A stretch of 64,000 nucleotides of DNA from Catonia carolina (GCA_035578175.1 JAQMRL010000005.1:60617722-60681721), one strand, 5' to 3'. Positions 22,901-34,499 are shown, counted from the first letter of the stretch. Numbers and translations: made by a program. Notes: generated by a model not told the origin, from the sequence alone.

Positions 22901-23615
22901 ACCAAAGTCATTTTTGCTATTTAGCGCCCAAACTGCTCAATCGGCTCCCCTACAAATTTAAAAATATGCCGGACATCATAAGGTATAAAAAAAGCAGTAA
23001 CTGTTTGGCTATTGGAAGTAAGGAGAGAAGCTATAGAAAAAATGGTTACTCCAGGAAACATATAGTTTTGTAAGCTCGTCTACCGGTTTCAATTTTATCT
23101 TTCTATTTTTAAATAAATTCTTTTGTCTTACATATTTTATTGTTTGTTTTATTTTTCATATACGTACATGTAATATTTTATAATAGCATATTATTTTTCT
23201 AAAAGAAGTGTCTTAGTAGTTTAATTAGTATTTAAGTAACTAACATGTAGTTGTAATTACTAACACACTAATAGATTACCGTAGTAGTTGCAATAGTAAA
23301 ATGAACAAAGAAGTACTGAATTGATCTACCCTTGAACATGGAAAACCATAGTTAGGTGGATTAATTTTCCCACTACGAATTAAAATAAATAGATTTTAGA
23401 TTATCACAGTAAAATTAAGGAATTAACATTTATTTAGTATCGATATTTTCTTGTAAGCAATGGGAAATAAGTAAATAAATAAATAAACCACCCCATTTAG
23501 GATCAATTTGTTGAAGAACAAATTTAATAATCTACCAGGGTCGTTTTAGAACCTTTAATAGGCCATAAATAAAATACAAGTGAATATAGAAAAAATGTTT
23601 TATATTAAAAGTTAC
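22901..23615. other. AT-rich stretch without recognised features
   Basis: A few codons near 22915-22960 (LAPKLLNRLPYKFKNMPDII) resemble the tail peptides of transposon ORFs, but nothing is certain. Confidence 0.4.
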
Positions 23616-23816
23616 CTGCCGGCCACATTGGCGCAGTTGGTAACGTGCTCGCCTCTCATCATGAGGTCCTGGGTTCGAATCCCACTCAGGCACGGCATAT
23701 TTTCATAAGTTACAAAATATCATTTCATCCTTCATTGTACAATAGTTACACCCCAACGTCATCGCTAATGACCCTTGTAGTTGATGTGACGTTAAATAAA
23801 TGAATTTAAAAACGAA
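23616..23816 (+). mobile_element. SINE-A: tRNA-derived SINE, second copy
   Basis: It shares the head of the copy at 152: GCCGGCC, A box TGGCGCAGTTGG, the CTCGCCTCTCATCATG arm and B box GGTTCGAATCCC. It also shares the following ATTTCATCCTTCA block. Flanks AAAAGTTAC at 23607-23615 and 23817-23825 form a 9-bp target duplication. The body differs from the first copy between the B box and the GTGACGTTAAATAAA tail. Confidence 0.92.
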
Positions 23817-23825
23817 AAAAGTTAC

Positions 23826-24329
23826 GTACACATAAGGTTACTTTTTTAAATAGTCAACTTGACGATTGAGGTATTTTTCGTACATGTTGACAAGTTTTCC
23901 AATACCCTCTTCATAAAATGTGCTGCCAAGAATTTAAATTAGTCTTAAAGTTGTTTTAAAACGGCTCGTTAGTTTGGATCCGCTATTCTTCTAGCCACTT
24001 TTCAGTCAGGGAAAATATGGAAGTTACTCTCTGCTAGGTCGGAAATATTTATAGCGGGTGATCAAAAAATGTCCCATTGAAATTGGTCAAGGAGTCATTA
24101 TGTTACACCAGCACTTGCATGGATCAAAACAAATCCACATGTAGGCATGCCTTTTCTTTTATTTTGAATGACTCGCTGCAAACTTCATTAAATTGCACAA
24201 TAAACATCTGCATGCATCGTGGCTCACGAGTGTTTGAACTGCATAAAACACACAACAAAGAACTTTAAGACAACATCAAGATTCATTTTAATTCATGGAC
24301 AGCATTATTTTATGAAGAGGATATTGAAA
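23826..24329. other. Stretch without recognised features
   Basis: No repeat family or coding signal recognised. Confidence 0.45.
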
Positions 24330-24332
24330 AGA

Positions 24333-24730
24333 TCTGCCCATAACAGACAGGTGGAGTGTCAAGTTATTTACATTCAATCTGTTTGTTCCAGGGCTAAAAT
24401 AAATAGTTCTGTTTATTATCACATGGTCAGCCAATTAAATGACTGAATCATTTAAGAACAGAAGAGGTAGAGGTGTAAAAGACACTAATCAGAGTTATCT
24501 TCACTGAAAGTAATGAATTTTATTATACAGCCAGACCCTGTGGTGAATGAAGTGAAGGTGTCATTTGCAGAGTGAAAAATATGTGCTTTTCAGAGGGCCC
24601 GGCATGCTGATAAGCGTACTTTTCCGCTCAGTGAGGAAGGCAATGGTAAACCACCTCACTCCTTGTTTTACTTAGTAAAACCTCTACAGGTTCAAACCAG
24701 CCTTTCGGCTGATGACCAAAACAACACATT
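24333..24730 (-). repeat. Rep430 dispersed repeat, full-length reverse copy
   Basis: Begins CCCATAACAGACAGGTGGAG and ends TTTCGGCTGATGACCAAAAC. All internal blocks described for the copy at 8268-8655 are present in reverse. Confidence 0.88.
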
Positions 24731-25040
24731 GAAAAGATAGTCCATAAGTACGACAAATGCCTCAATCTTCTAAGGAGATTATTTCGAAAAGTGGAAGTGA
24801 ACCTAACTTTAGGAAAAAACTCGTTTTGTACATTCACTGGTCTTTTATTCATGGCTCAACGAGGTTAAAAAGGTGGCCCTCGTATAAACAATTTAAAAGG
24901 ATAAAGAGTTTTTTGGTCGTTTGGTCAGCCTCTCAATAGACTGATTCATTTTTGTTAAAATGCAGCCCTTCACTTGCAAAGTTGCCACATCCGTCATTAT
25001 GATTTCCACATTCCCGATATAGGTAATGCAGAAAATAAAA

Positions 25041-25953
25041 AATCTGATGAGAAACACTCACAAGACTTTCTCTTGCCAATGCAAACAACGAACATTATAA
25101 TCTAACATGAATAAACAAACTAACCTCCAAAAACATAACCTAATTTTATTCATGAGTGAATGATGGAAAATGAAACCCAACCTTAGTTTGGCTTAATAAT
25201 ACGGAAAATCACTCGTTCACGCTAAACTAGGCTCTGCAGAGAGAAACATTTGAAATAAAAGTTGTAGATCGTTTAATTTCCTATAAATTTTATTATATGC
25301 ATTTTTGTCATAAAATAGATACTACGGCCGAAATCTTAAAAAAATCGATTTTTTACAGATTTTCATGGAAAAAAAACAGAAAATCACTAATTACCGCTAA
25401 ACTAAGCGTTATACAAAGAAATATTATAAATAAAAGTTGTAGGTTTTTTAATTGTCTAGAACTTTGATTATGTATAGTTTTGCGCTAAAATACATATTAA
25501 GGCTGCAATCTTAAAATAACAATTTTTATCTATGGAAGCACGGCCTTCCCAAAAATTTCAGTAGACATGATGCCTACCTGATCATGTAGACATAAAAAAT
25601 GTAGTAAATGATGTAATTTATAAAAATAATCGTAGGAGTTGTTTTTGAGAAAATCGATAAAAGTGAAAAATTACACGAAAAACTACTACTTCCAGTCAAC
25701 CGAATTTAATGAAAATGTTCGTGTCGGATCTTCTAGTGGTATCTAACCTAAGGTTCAAGTTTCAACTTCTTACGATGTTCCGTTCTGGAGATATTTTGTT
25801 TACACAGACCAATCGCTAACAACATGTTTTTTTGGGTTCAGGGAGTCTGGAAACGTGTATATCCGTTGAAACTTGATTTCGGAAAATCAAGGTTAACAAT
25901 ACACATCAAAACAATACTTTCCTTCCTATATATTCATATAGGCTAGAAAAAGT
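25041..25953 (+). repeat. GCAAGAG-family repeat, most complete copy (913 bp)
   Basis: Starts AATCTGATGAGAAACACTCA. Left core ACTTTCTCTTGCC at 25065-25077, right core GGCTAGAAAAAGT at 25941-25953. Between lie AATCACTAATTACCGCTAAA, TTTCAGTAGACATGATGCC, CGTGTCGGATCTTCTAGTGG and CCTTCCTATATATTCATAT. No open frame is shared between copies, so the family is non-autonomous. Confidence 0.88.
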
Positions 25954-26625
25954 AATTATTTTTTTCTATTTTTTTTAATTTTAAAAATTTACTGAAAAGA
26001 TCCTCTGTTAAATCAATTTCCTTGAAAATTAGGATAATTGTAATTGTGTTTAAGAGTTCAAAGGGTTTCATGTAAAGTGAGCGTGTTAAAAAAAGTTTTC
26101 ATTGTTAATATTTTTATTTCAAAACACTAACAAACCACGTTTCATATATACAGGTAACAAGTGCGAAAAGGTAAAAATTATCTAAAGGTAATATACTACA
26201 AAATATAGGGAAAATACTTATTCAAATAAAGCTAGAGGGAACAAAATAATATTACCATTTTCTTTAAATTTAGAAATAAAAGGAATTTTGCTCCGTTACT
26301 TTATTTTTATTTTTTCTCCACCGTTATAATAGAAGGCGTTTTATATTCATAGCATATAGCAGATATTGAACTGCAAAAGGAGATTTTCTGAATTTATCGG
26401 AAAAAAGGATCGCATCATAAGTTGTTTCTCTTTCAAAACACGTATTAGAGAAATATAAAAAATAAATAAATAAATAAATACGCTCTGTACAATTTTAATA
26501 AACCAATATCAAACATATAACAAACTTTATCCACTATGTGACAACTTTTTACATGCACTTTTTCTACTTTGGTTTTTCATTTTTGTTTTTAATAAAATAA
26601 ACAGTCAAAAAATTATTAACTGTTT
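25954..26625. other. AT-rich stretch without recognised features
   Basis: Contains a short (AAAT)n tract near 26460-26480. Nothing else was recognised. Confidence 0.45.
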
Positions 26626-26629
26626 ATTT

Positions 26630-26870
26630 TACTTTCTCTCCCTGAATGATATATCGGTAAGGAAAGTTATGTTTCTATGTTGATTTTGAAAATGGGATTT
26701 TCATTGGAAATACACGTTTTTAGTTGGTATACTATAAAAGAATCAAACACAAAAATTTTCAAAAAAAATCGATCAATCGGAAGTAGTAGTTTATCTATGT
26801 GTAAATTATCAATTTATTTTTTTAAACAATTATTTTACATTGTCAAAGAAAATTCTATTTTTTAGTTGAA
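26630..26870 (-). repeat. GCAAGAG-family fragment, reverse
   Basis: Starts at ACTTTCTCTCCCT (a variant core), then GTAAGGAAAGTTATGTTTC, and continues through AATCGATCAATCGGAAGTAG. Truncated after that. Confidence 0.72.
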
Positions 26871-27160
26871 TTAGTTCTCAAATGGAATCACTCATTACAT
26901 TTTTGTAATTTAAAGTCCTTAACTTTATAAAATGTTTCCTTTCCAACAAAACCTTTTCGAGGAATCGATTTATATCATCACCAGTCAAAAAATTTATTGT
27001 GTTTTGCGTTTATTCACTACGAAACCAACAACCGCCATGTGTGGATATTGAAATAATCCAAGGGTTTAAACTTTGGGTGAACCGCCGTATGTTAAAAGTA
27101 GCATGGACAAACAAGTAAACATTATCAGGAATCCTTCGTATCATGAATAAAAATATAGAA
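26871..27160. other. Stretch without recognised features
   Basis: Nothing recognised. Confidence 0.4.
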
Positions 27161-27164
27161 CTCA

Positions 27165-27900
27165 TAAGACTTTAAAAAAAATCCTTATCTCGTTTATGTT
27201 ATGCAAGGTGGTGAACGATACAGCCTGCTCTATTTCATTCTTCTCTGTCAGGTGTATATTCCAAATGTTGACGACCATCTTGCCATTCTCACTTTGTTCT
27301 TTGCACAGCAAAATAGCTCTTCTAAACTCTTCCCAAACCAAGTTCTCAGATTTCAAAGCCCTTCTTCTACAAGTCCACGCTTTCCATATATTTTTCTCTA
27401 CATAATGGCTTGTAACAAAAAATATCGTGAGTCATTCCACATGAAATGCCCAAAATATTGGATTTTCCAACTCTTGATGGTGAAAATGACCTCCATATTA
27501 TATTTCTTCATTTTCCTAAGAACCTCTATATTTGGCATCCGAGGAGTCCATGGGACCCTCAATATTCGTCTGTACAGCTACATTAAAAATGCCTCCAGTT
27601 TCCTTGTGATGGCTTAATCCAAGGTCCAGGAATCTACACCATATAGCAGCAGGGAAAAGACACAACATCTTAGATGCCTCATTTTTGTAATTTAAAAGAG
27701 CAGCTGGCTCTTAAAATTAGGACTTATTTTATTAAATATTGCTGTTGCCTTGCCTAAACAACATTTTATTTCCTGTGTATTGTTCCACTGCTTGTTTATC
27801 ATGGTTCCCAGGTAACATTACTGTTTTAGTCTCTCTATTCGGGTCTAGTTTATATAAAGGTGAATTCCATTCACCGACTCTCTGTTAATTATCATGAACG
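27165..27900 (-). pseudogene. LINE family 2 reverse-transcriptase C-terminal fragment
   Basis: The minus strand, across frames, reads KLEAFLM.LYRRILRVPWT, then EVLRKMKKYNMEVIFTIKSW, KIQYFGHFMWND, RKIYGKRGL, and NLRTWFGKSLEELF with CAKNKVRMA. This is the family tail KLEAFEMW.YRRIL..W..R / K.RKLQYFGHIMRN / GKRG.GRR..SWLKNLR.WFG. Stops and frameshifts show decay. The longest plus-strand frame here (27201-27617) is only a shadow. Confidence 0.85.
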
Positions 27901-28000
27901 ATATTTTTAGAGCAATGACACTAAGTCCTAATAGCTGACTGCACAGTGCCGTGCTGTGCTATCTATTTGAATATATTTATTACCTTATTTGATTATACTT

Positions 28001-28677
28001 TGTCGCCGACCAGGACTGACCACACGTGGCAAAACCTAGTTGGTGACATTGGTGGCCCTGAAAAGGGCCATTTCATTGGTTTGGGGTCCTGAGAAGGACC
28101 ATTTTGGTTTTTTGTGGTAGCCCTAAAAAAGGCCGTTGTTAGTGGTTGGAATCAGCGAGCCGGCGTGTAGAGAGCGGAGCCCGAAGAGTGATGGCTCGGC
28201 TACCGGGTTCAAGCCTAGCTCTCCCTCAGCGGCAGTTGGGTCCCAACTGCAGCGTGATAGTGGTGGCCTCCAGAGCCCCGCAGTGTCGGGTCGGCGTAGA
28301 CCATCGGCCGATAGTGCGGCCGAGGCGGTTCACTTCGGTCCTGCGCTGAACTCTATCTTCACCATGGTGCCATCAGGCACCCACGGGATTCCTTCGGCTG
28401 ACCGGTGCGGAAATGTGCGTCCGCCACCGGTAGCGTCAACCAGGGATGATGCGTCTGGTCTCGGCTGGGTTTTATTCTTCTTTCTTGTTCTTCCCAGTTC
28501 GGGAGCTGGATGGTGAGTGCGACTCGCGGACCAGTGCGGCGGCTCAAATCCTCCTCCCGCGAGTTCACTTCATGGTAGAGAGGAGGCACTGCTGGCTGTG
28601 CGTTGGTAGCGCTCCCCGCAGTAGACATGTTTTGGGACCGTTAGCAGGCGCAGATAATGGTGGAGCAGTCGGCGACA
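28001..28677 (-). mobile_element. LTR-like element, subfamily A, second copy
   Basis: Runs TGTCGCCGAC...GTCGGCGACA, flanked by ACTT and ATTT. It is clearly homologous along its length to 13050-13665, with about 45 extra bases near 28340-28390. On the minus strand the TATA-like box has decayed to ATTTGAG (about 28535), and three tandem histone-type hairpins lie near the 3' end. Confidence 0.78.
28054..28134 (-). promoter_or_regulatory. Three tandem histone-type stem-loops
   Basis: Complements at 28119-28134 (decayed), 28085-28100 (GGTCCTTCTCAGGACC) and 28054-28069 (GGCCCTTTTCAGGGCC, perfect). Start spacing is 34 and 31 nt. The last is followed by ACCAATGTC. Confidence 0.8.
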
Positions 28678-29814
28678 ATTTATATTATCTGTTTTATTAT
28701 GCAAGGTAAATTACCGGAAAAGAGAAATCAAGGAATTCGACAAACCTCACGACTGAAGTACTTAAGACAGTGATTCATCTGCCCCTCTAATAATATATCT
28801 GTTCTGAGCAGCAGTGTCCAAAATAAAAATTTTCATTATAACAGACAATCTGCCTTAAGAAAGGGAATAAAGAGAAGAAAAGTGGATCCACCTTCCACCA
28901 TTGATTTGTTCATTTAAATCATTGGAACAGAACGTTTATGTAAAAAATTACTGGAATGAAGTCCCTTGATTATTAAGATTCTGTAAAAAGAAATGAAGAA
29001 CACAGTTCAAAATGTGACATTACAAAAAATTTTACCGTAATTCGTAATCAGAAAAAGGAGCGAGGAAAAACAAAAGCGTAGAAAAACGGTGACAGTTGTT
29101 TAAAAAATGAATGTAAGTAATGGAATGGTATTCTGATTTTTATTACAAAAATAAATCAGAAAGAGATATGAAGATATAAAGGGAGGAAAATCTAAATGAA
29201 CAGAAAAGCTGTAATTTGATTTTTATAATGAGAAGTACAAAAATTATGAGTATTAAAAAGAAAAAGCAAAAGTGAAGAGGAGATTAAAAGTTTATGAAAT
29301 ATAATACAGTCGAGATAGGATATAATAAAATAATGCAGTGCTTATTTTATGACACAGTGTCAGTAGTCGTCGAATATGACAGACCTAATTTTTACACCTA
29401 ATTCTGAAATATAGTAAATAGGTAAAGGCTTACTGGGTGAGATGCACAAGCCAGATAAAATTGAACAAGGATGAAAATACCGGGTGTGTGAAAAATATAA
29501 CATCATTTTAATATTTATTTTACAGTTGAAGATTCAAAATGTTTATTTACTTTTCTTGATAACAGAATTTATCAACAAACTGTCATAAATAACTGGTAAA
29601 TAAATTTGTAAAAAAGAAAAATTGACAAGAAAATTAATTCGCAGTTTGAGGTGCTTTTACAAAGGAAAATACACTGTTTATAAAAGGTGTCATCGGGAGC
29701 GATCACATTCAAAAGTGTTATAAAAAATAAAACTGAATTTAATGAACAATATTTTCTATTTTATCAGAATATTTTATCAATTTATCGGGTTTTATTTTTT
29801 AAAATATTATCCCT
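28678..29814. other. AT-rich, purine-rich stretch without recognised features
   Basis: No repeat end or coding frame recognised. Confidence 0.45.
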
Positions 29815-30035
29815 GGCCTTCGGACCAGCCCAATCAGTTAGCTAGTAGAAATTCACTATTATTTGTTAAGTAACACCGGTTGGATAAGCGACTTTGTATG
29901 GTGACCAGCTGATACCCATTCGTGAACAAACCTACTAGGGATCACTGTTCAAACTTATGCCGAATTCACGTCAAAAAATATGGCAAAAAGCAGCAGTCGA
30001 ATTGGGTGGTTGTCAATAATGTTCAGTTCTTGATG
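29815..30035 (-). repeat. Two-copy dispersed repeat (copy 2)
   Basis: Inverted relative of 15295-15515, sharing AAGCGACTTTGTATGGTGACC, GTGAACAAAC and GAATTGGGTGGTTGTCAATA. Function unknown. Confidence 0.75.
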
Positions 30036-30284
30036 ACAAATAAATGCGAATAAAGTATTATCTCTTCTAAATAATTTCCGTCCATTCGTATGCATTTCTC
30101 TAATCGAGTGTACAAACCCATGAACACTTTCCTTCAGTTTCCTACAGGTAAAATCACATCAGTTGAGGTCAGGTGACATTGAAAACCAGTGTGTGTCTCC
30201 AAAATCTTGATATAATTTTTCGGTGGAAAAAGTGCTCTACCGTATCCGTCTTAAAAAACCTCTTTTTACCAATTTTAATAAGTA

Positions 30285-30830
30285 AAATACAAAAAAATCA
30301 CTAATTATTGCTAAACCAAACGCTGTAAAACAATATGCTTGAATTAAAAGTAAAATAAGATTAAAAGTGATTAGAAAAGTAATATATTTTTTTTATTTTC
30401 AACAGGTTTGTTTATAAACATGTTTTTGCCGTAAAAAGCATATTAAGGCCGCAACTTAAAAAAAATCTTTCACCATGAGGGCAGAGCCCTAAATTCACAC
30501 TGAAGGCAGTGTGAATTTAGGGCTCTGCCCTCATGGTGAAAGCAAACGTGAAAGGCGATTTTAGAAAATTTCAAATAAGTGAAACATTGCAGGAAAAAAC
30601 TACTATTTTCGGTTGACTGGTTTTGATGAAAATTTTTGTGTAGCGTTTCTTAAAAGTACCTAACTTGCGTTTCAGGTTTCAACTTTGCATGATATTCCGT
30701 TCCTTAAATATTTTGTTCACAAAATACACAACCAATCGGTAAATATATGTTGTTTTTTTTTGGGGGGGGGTTCAGGGAATCTGTAAACATAATTTCCTTT
30801 CCCATAATTATAGAGCAAAGGAAAGTAAAA
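30285..30830 (+). repeat. GCAAGAG-family repeat containing a perfect hairpin
   Basis: The left part starts at AATCACTAATTATTGCTAAA and runs to AAAGCATATTAAGGCCGCAA. The right part starts near AAACTACTATTTTCGGTTGA and ends at GAGCAAAGGAAAGT. In place of the usual GAGAACAGCCC..AATTTCAGCAGAC segment lies a perfect inverted repeat (30467-30542). Confidence 0.82.
30467..30542. repeat. Perfect 36-bp-arm inverted repeat, 4-nt loop
   Basis: Arms 30467-30502 and 30507-30542 are exact reverse complements around AAGG. The arm contains AGAGCCCTAAATTCACACTG, related to the family segment AGCCCTAAATTTCAGC. It therefore looks like a fold-back copying event inside the repeat rather than an unrelated insertion. 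Confidence 0.95.
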
Positions 30831-31133
30831 AAGTTGAAGATAAATTTTTAAAAACTTCTCCTGAAACATAGTTTGAAGACTTCAAGCCTTTTAAACTCAT
30901 TTTGGTTCAGGATCCAAACTACAGCCTTTAATTTCGGTTCGTCATTTACTACCACCAAAAATACCTAGCAGCGGATTTATCTAATTTAGAGTTTCATATC
31001 CCAACCATAACATTTTATTCATTTTTCTGAAGACAATGCAGGTTTGTTCGATACGGCTTTTGATCAATCTTGTGTTACGTCAAGTGCACAAATCTTGTGT
31101 TTTGTACCATAACATCAGCTGTCTTACAGTCAG

Positions 31134-31451
31134 TAAACCACCATGTTGGTCTAGTGGTAAATTCGTCGCCGCGAGTCAGCTGTTTGACAGCTGATGTACG
31201 GGGATGAAGTCTTTGTGGTTCAAATCCTAGTAATACTACATACATTAATATGGATTTGAGTACTAGACAATGATTACCCGTTTACTTTCATGGTTGGGGT
31301 TCAACTAACCATACTTTCTCAGGAATGGTCAGCCTGAGAGTGTACAAGACTAAACCTTATTTTACACGTCATCCTTATCTTATTGGGTCATGGGGTTCCT
31401 TACCATTCTAAATTGAACAGATTGCAACGTACACACATTAGTTTAAAAAAA
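31134..31451 (+). mobile_element. SINE-B: tRNA-derived SINE, intact copy
   Basis: A box TTGGTCTAGTGG (31146-31157) and B box GGTTCAAATCC (31217-31227), then a roughly 220-bp body and an A-rich end (GTTTAAAAAAA). ACAGTCAG at 31126-31133 and 31452-31459 is an 8-bp target duplication. The sites filled by LTR-like elements in the copies at 13 and 41 kb are uninterrupted here (AATCCTAGTAATACTACAT). Confidence 0.92.
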
Positions 31452-31792
31452 ACAGTCAGCGTCGCTTATTGCTTTCGGTGGTTAATGTTATCAACCAAAT
31501 TTTAAGATTAAATTCAAAAGAACAGAATTAACCATAAAATAACATGTATATATCTCCTATCTGTATAATCATGCCTTATTATTCTTCCGCGTATATTGTT
31601 AAAGGCTGATCGAAAATATACGAATTCTTTATTAATTACGAAATATTAAAGGGGGGAATTTTAAATTAATTAAGAACGATTAATTAAAGGGAAGATTGAT
31701 TTCTTCGAACTTTACTTAATTATGAAAGAAAATTCTTTATAGGGATGTCAGATATATACGTCATAAGCGTCTGTCTAATTTGTAACAATTCA

Positions 31793-31844
31793 GTTATTAT
31801 TATTATTATTATTATTATTATTGTTGTTGTTGTTGTTGTTGTTC

Positions 31845-31876
<32 letters not shown>

Positions 31877-31890
31877 GCTGCTGTTGTTGT
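31793..31890. repeat. Compound (TTA)n-(TTG)n microsatellite
   Basis: ATT units from about 31793 to 31822 change to GTT units up to about 31890, with CTT and GCT interruptions. Confidence 0.95.
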
Positions 31891-32061
31891 TCACCTTTAT
31901 TCCCTGTTTAAGAGAGTTTAAGAACTTGAATGCTTTCATTTATTCCTTTGTTTCTCCTAAGCGTCCATAGTTCCTTCCAAGTCCTCCTCATGCTTTCACT
32001 GTGTTCTCTTCTTTGTACCTCTATCCAGTTGTTTTCTCTCCTACTGTTATACTTTCTATTA

Positions 32062-32096
32062 CCTTCTAGTAGTGACAGCGGTATCACATACCGCGC
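32062..32096 (+). repeat. piggyBac left terminal plus internal repeat
   Basis: Terminal CCTTCTAGTAGTGA runs straight into CAGCGGTATCACATACCGCG. The 18-mer CAGCGGTATCACATACCG occurs at 32076-32093 and again exactly at 32238-32255, giving the left end a second box, a likely transposase-binding repeat. Confidence 0.9.
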
Positions 32097-32410
32097 GACT
32101 TTTTGTTGCAGTCCCTACAGACGGGACATTTTGTATGCAGGGGTTGGTATTTCTAGTACCTTCCTAACTAGTTGGAATCTATTGTTTTTAGTGGGTGTTT
32201 AAACTTTTTTGCGTTCACGTCGGTTAATATCGGAAGTCAGCGGTATCACATACCGATATCACTGTTAGCGCTCCAGAGTTTTACTCAGTGCTATTTAACA
32301 CTTTTTATTCTTACTAGTTTTTCACTTCTATTTTTAAAGTTATTATTAGTTTTTCAGTGTTTAATTCGTTATATATTTTTTAATTTAGTCAAACTATCAT
32401 ATTTTTTAAA

Positions 32411-34222
32411 ATGGAGCAACCATCTACAAGTAAGTGGAGTGTATCAGTTACTCATGATGAGTTCGGTGATTTTGTTGAAAGTGCTCTCGATGAAGACATT
32501 GACGATAATGAGGAATTTATTGAAGACAGTGATAATGAAGAAGACTGTATAATCGAATCGGAACATGATACTGAAACAGAGGAGAGTGAGTGTGATAACT
32601 CGGACAGTGACACAGAAATTACGGACTCTGAAGGACGATTTTATTACGGTAAAAACAAGTGTTTCAAGTGGAGAAAAAATCAACCACCAACTAACGTGCG
32701 TACTCGCCAGCATAATATTATTATGAAGGTCCCACAACTGCGTCCTCGAGCAAGACAACTGGGCAATAAACCAGAACCCCAAAGTGTTTGGAATTTGATT
32801 TTTGACGCAGATATAATCAATCAGCTTGTCATTTTTACAAATAAAAAAATTTTAAGTGCGCGTAAAAATTTCAGTGATGAAAATCGATCCGATATTAGAG
32901 ATACGGACGAAATGGAAATTCGGTCATTCTTAGGACTGATATTATACACAGCCATATTCAAATCTGGAAATGAAAGTGTACATTCCTTGTTTGCAGTCGA
33001 TGGCAGTGGGAGAGACATTTTTCGAGCTACAATGTCAAAACAAAGATTCTTGTTTTTATTGAGTGTCTTGAGATTTGATGACATTGACGATCGAGAAGTT
33101 AGGATAATCAATAATCGTCTAGCACCTATTATTGATATGTTTTCTAAATTTGTTGTCAACTGCCAAGAAATTTACAGTCTGGGTGAATACACGTGCGTCG
33201 ATGAGATGTTGGTTCCCTTCAGAGGCCGTTGTGCAATTCGAATGTATTTGCCAAAAAAACCCGCCAAGTACGGAATAAAAATACTCTGTTTAACGGATGC
33301 TAGGAACAATTATATGTACAATGCTTACATATATTCCGGTAAAGATTCTGATGGTGAAACTCTCACAGAAGAAGAAAGAAAATTTTTGATTCCGACACAA
33401 TCTGTACTTCGGCTGGTAAAACCGATAGAAGGTTCAAACCGAAATGTCACTTGTGACAACTGGTTTTCATCTGTTGAACTAGCAGGTGAATTGAAAAAAA
33501 GAGGTTTGACGTTTCTGGGTACCGTGAAACAAAATAAAAGAGAGATTCCCCCTCAGTTTAAACCTGATCGAAAAAGAGAAGTTGGAAGTAGCAATTACGG
33601 ATTTACTGAAGAGATGACAATAATGTCTTATGTACCAAAAAAGGCAAAAGCTGTAATCCTCATTTCAACCATGCATCATGCTGCAGCAACCGATCCAACA
33701 ACAAACAAACCTGAAATGGTGGCGACTTATAATTTAACGAAAGGTGGAGTCGATTCTTTAGATAAAAAATGTTCTATTTACTCGGGAAATCGACGAACCA
33801 GAAGATGGCCAATGGTTGTGTTTTTTCAAATGTTGAACATAAGTGCCGTAAATTCTTATATAGTGTTTCACGCGTACAAGGATGTAAAGCCCATTAGCAG
33901 ATTAGACTTTATAAAAAACCTAGCAGACTCCTTGGTAATACCTCAAATTCAACGAAGACGTGATACTATTTTAAACCTTTCATACGAACTAAGAACGACA
34001 ATCGGACGTATACTAATTGCAAAAATGGGACAAAAGTGCATAACTCAAGAACCTGTAATCGTTGAAGATCGCCTTGATAAAAAAATAACTTGCCGACGAT
34101 GTCCTCCGAGCCTAAAAAGAAAGACTTTCTATGTTTGTTGTGCTTGTAAAGACGCGATTTGCCTTCAGTGTAGTAAGAAAATTTGCCTTTCCTGTGTAAA
34201 TGAAAAACAATTATTTCAATAA
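32411..34222 (+). CDS. piggyBac transposase, intact
   Basis: A 603-residue DDE-type transposase predicted to cut and paste its own element at TTAA-like sites in the nucleus. Residues 1-90 are strongly acidic, as in many piggyBac proteins. The DDE_Tnp_1_7-type core holds the expected acidic residues: D264 (in YTCVDEM), D349 (in TCDNWF) and D448 with D451 (in GGVDSLD). W466 follows in RRWPM. These positions nearly match the classical moth piggyBac catalytic residues (268, 346, 447, 450). The C-terminus has a zinc-binding cysteine-rich domain, C561 to C595 (CRRC, CCAC, CLQC, CLSC). The start AAAATGG has good context, and the AATAAA at 34218-34223 overlaps the stop. There are no frameshifts or stops. 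It may be recently active or kept by selection. Confidence 0.97.
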   Translation: MEQPSTSKWSVSVTHDEFGDFVESALDEDIDDNEEFIEDSDNEEDCIIESEHDTETEESECDNSDSDTEITDSEGRFYYGKNKCFKWRKNQPPTNVRTRQHNIIMKVPQLRPRARQLGNKPEPQSVWNLIFDADIINQLVIFTNKKILSARKNFSDENRSDIRDTDEMEIRSFLGLILYTAIFKSGNESVHSLFAVDGSGRDIFRATMSKQRFLFLLSVLRFDDIDDREVRIINNRLAPIIDMFSKFVVNCQEIYSLGEYTCVDEMLVPFRGRCAIRMYLPKKPAKYGIKILCLTDARNNYMYNAYIYSGKDSDGETLTEEERKFLIPTQSVLRLVKPIEGSNRNVTCDNWFSSVELAGELKKRGLTFLGTVKQNKREIPPQFKPDRKREVGSSNYGFTEEMTIMSYVPKKAKAVILISTMHHAAATDPTTNKPEMVATYNLTKGGVDSLDKKCSIYSGNRRTRRWPMVVFFQMLNISAVNSYIVFHAYKDVKPISRLDFIKNLADSLVIPQIQRRRDTILNLSYELRTTIGRILIAKMGQKCITQEPVIVEDRLDKKITCRRCPPSLKRKTFYVCCACKDAICLQCSKKICLSCVNEKQLFQ

Positions 34223-34223
34223 A
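34218..34223 (+). terminator. Polyadenylation signal overlapping the transposase stop
   Basis: AATAAA includes the TAA stop at 34220-34222. Immediately downstream a roughly 28-bp unit (ATCATTTCAATTATATATG...) is tandemly duplicated (34231-34290). Confidence 0.6.
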
Positions 34224-34499
34224 TTTTAATATCATTTCAATTATATATGTTTTTTGTGTATCATTTCAATTATATATGTTTTTTTGTGTATCAATAGTAA
34301 TATTACTTTTAAAACAAATCTAAAAACAAATTAACTAAAAATGTGTTCGGTCAATTTAACTTTACGAAAAATAATTAAAAACAGTTAATATCATTAAGGT
34401 ATCTTTATAAATAGTTCAAAAAATGCTTTGTTTTATTAAACCAAGTAAAAACAATTAAAACGTTCGATCTTTTTTACCCATTTGCGTAGTCTGTTTATA

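Noticed and set aside
27201..27617. 138-codon plus-strand frame
   Set aside because: It is the shadow of a minus-strand LINE reverse-transcriptase fragment whose peptides are clearly recognisable.
28136..28709. Several frames of 67-126 codons in the GC-rich block at 28 kb
   Set aside because: They lie within the LTR-like element and differ between copies in frame and sequence.
31930..32552. Hydrophobic frames just upstream of the piggyBac ORF
   Set aside because: They overlap the transposon's left end and the true transposase frame, and show no motif.
32444..33159. Minus-strand frames opposite the transposase
   Set aside because: They are shadows of the intact plus-strand transposase gene.
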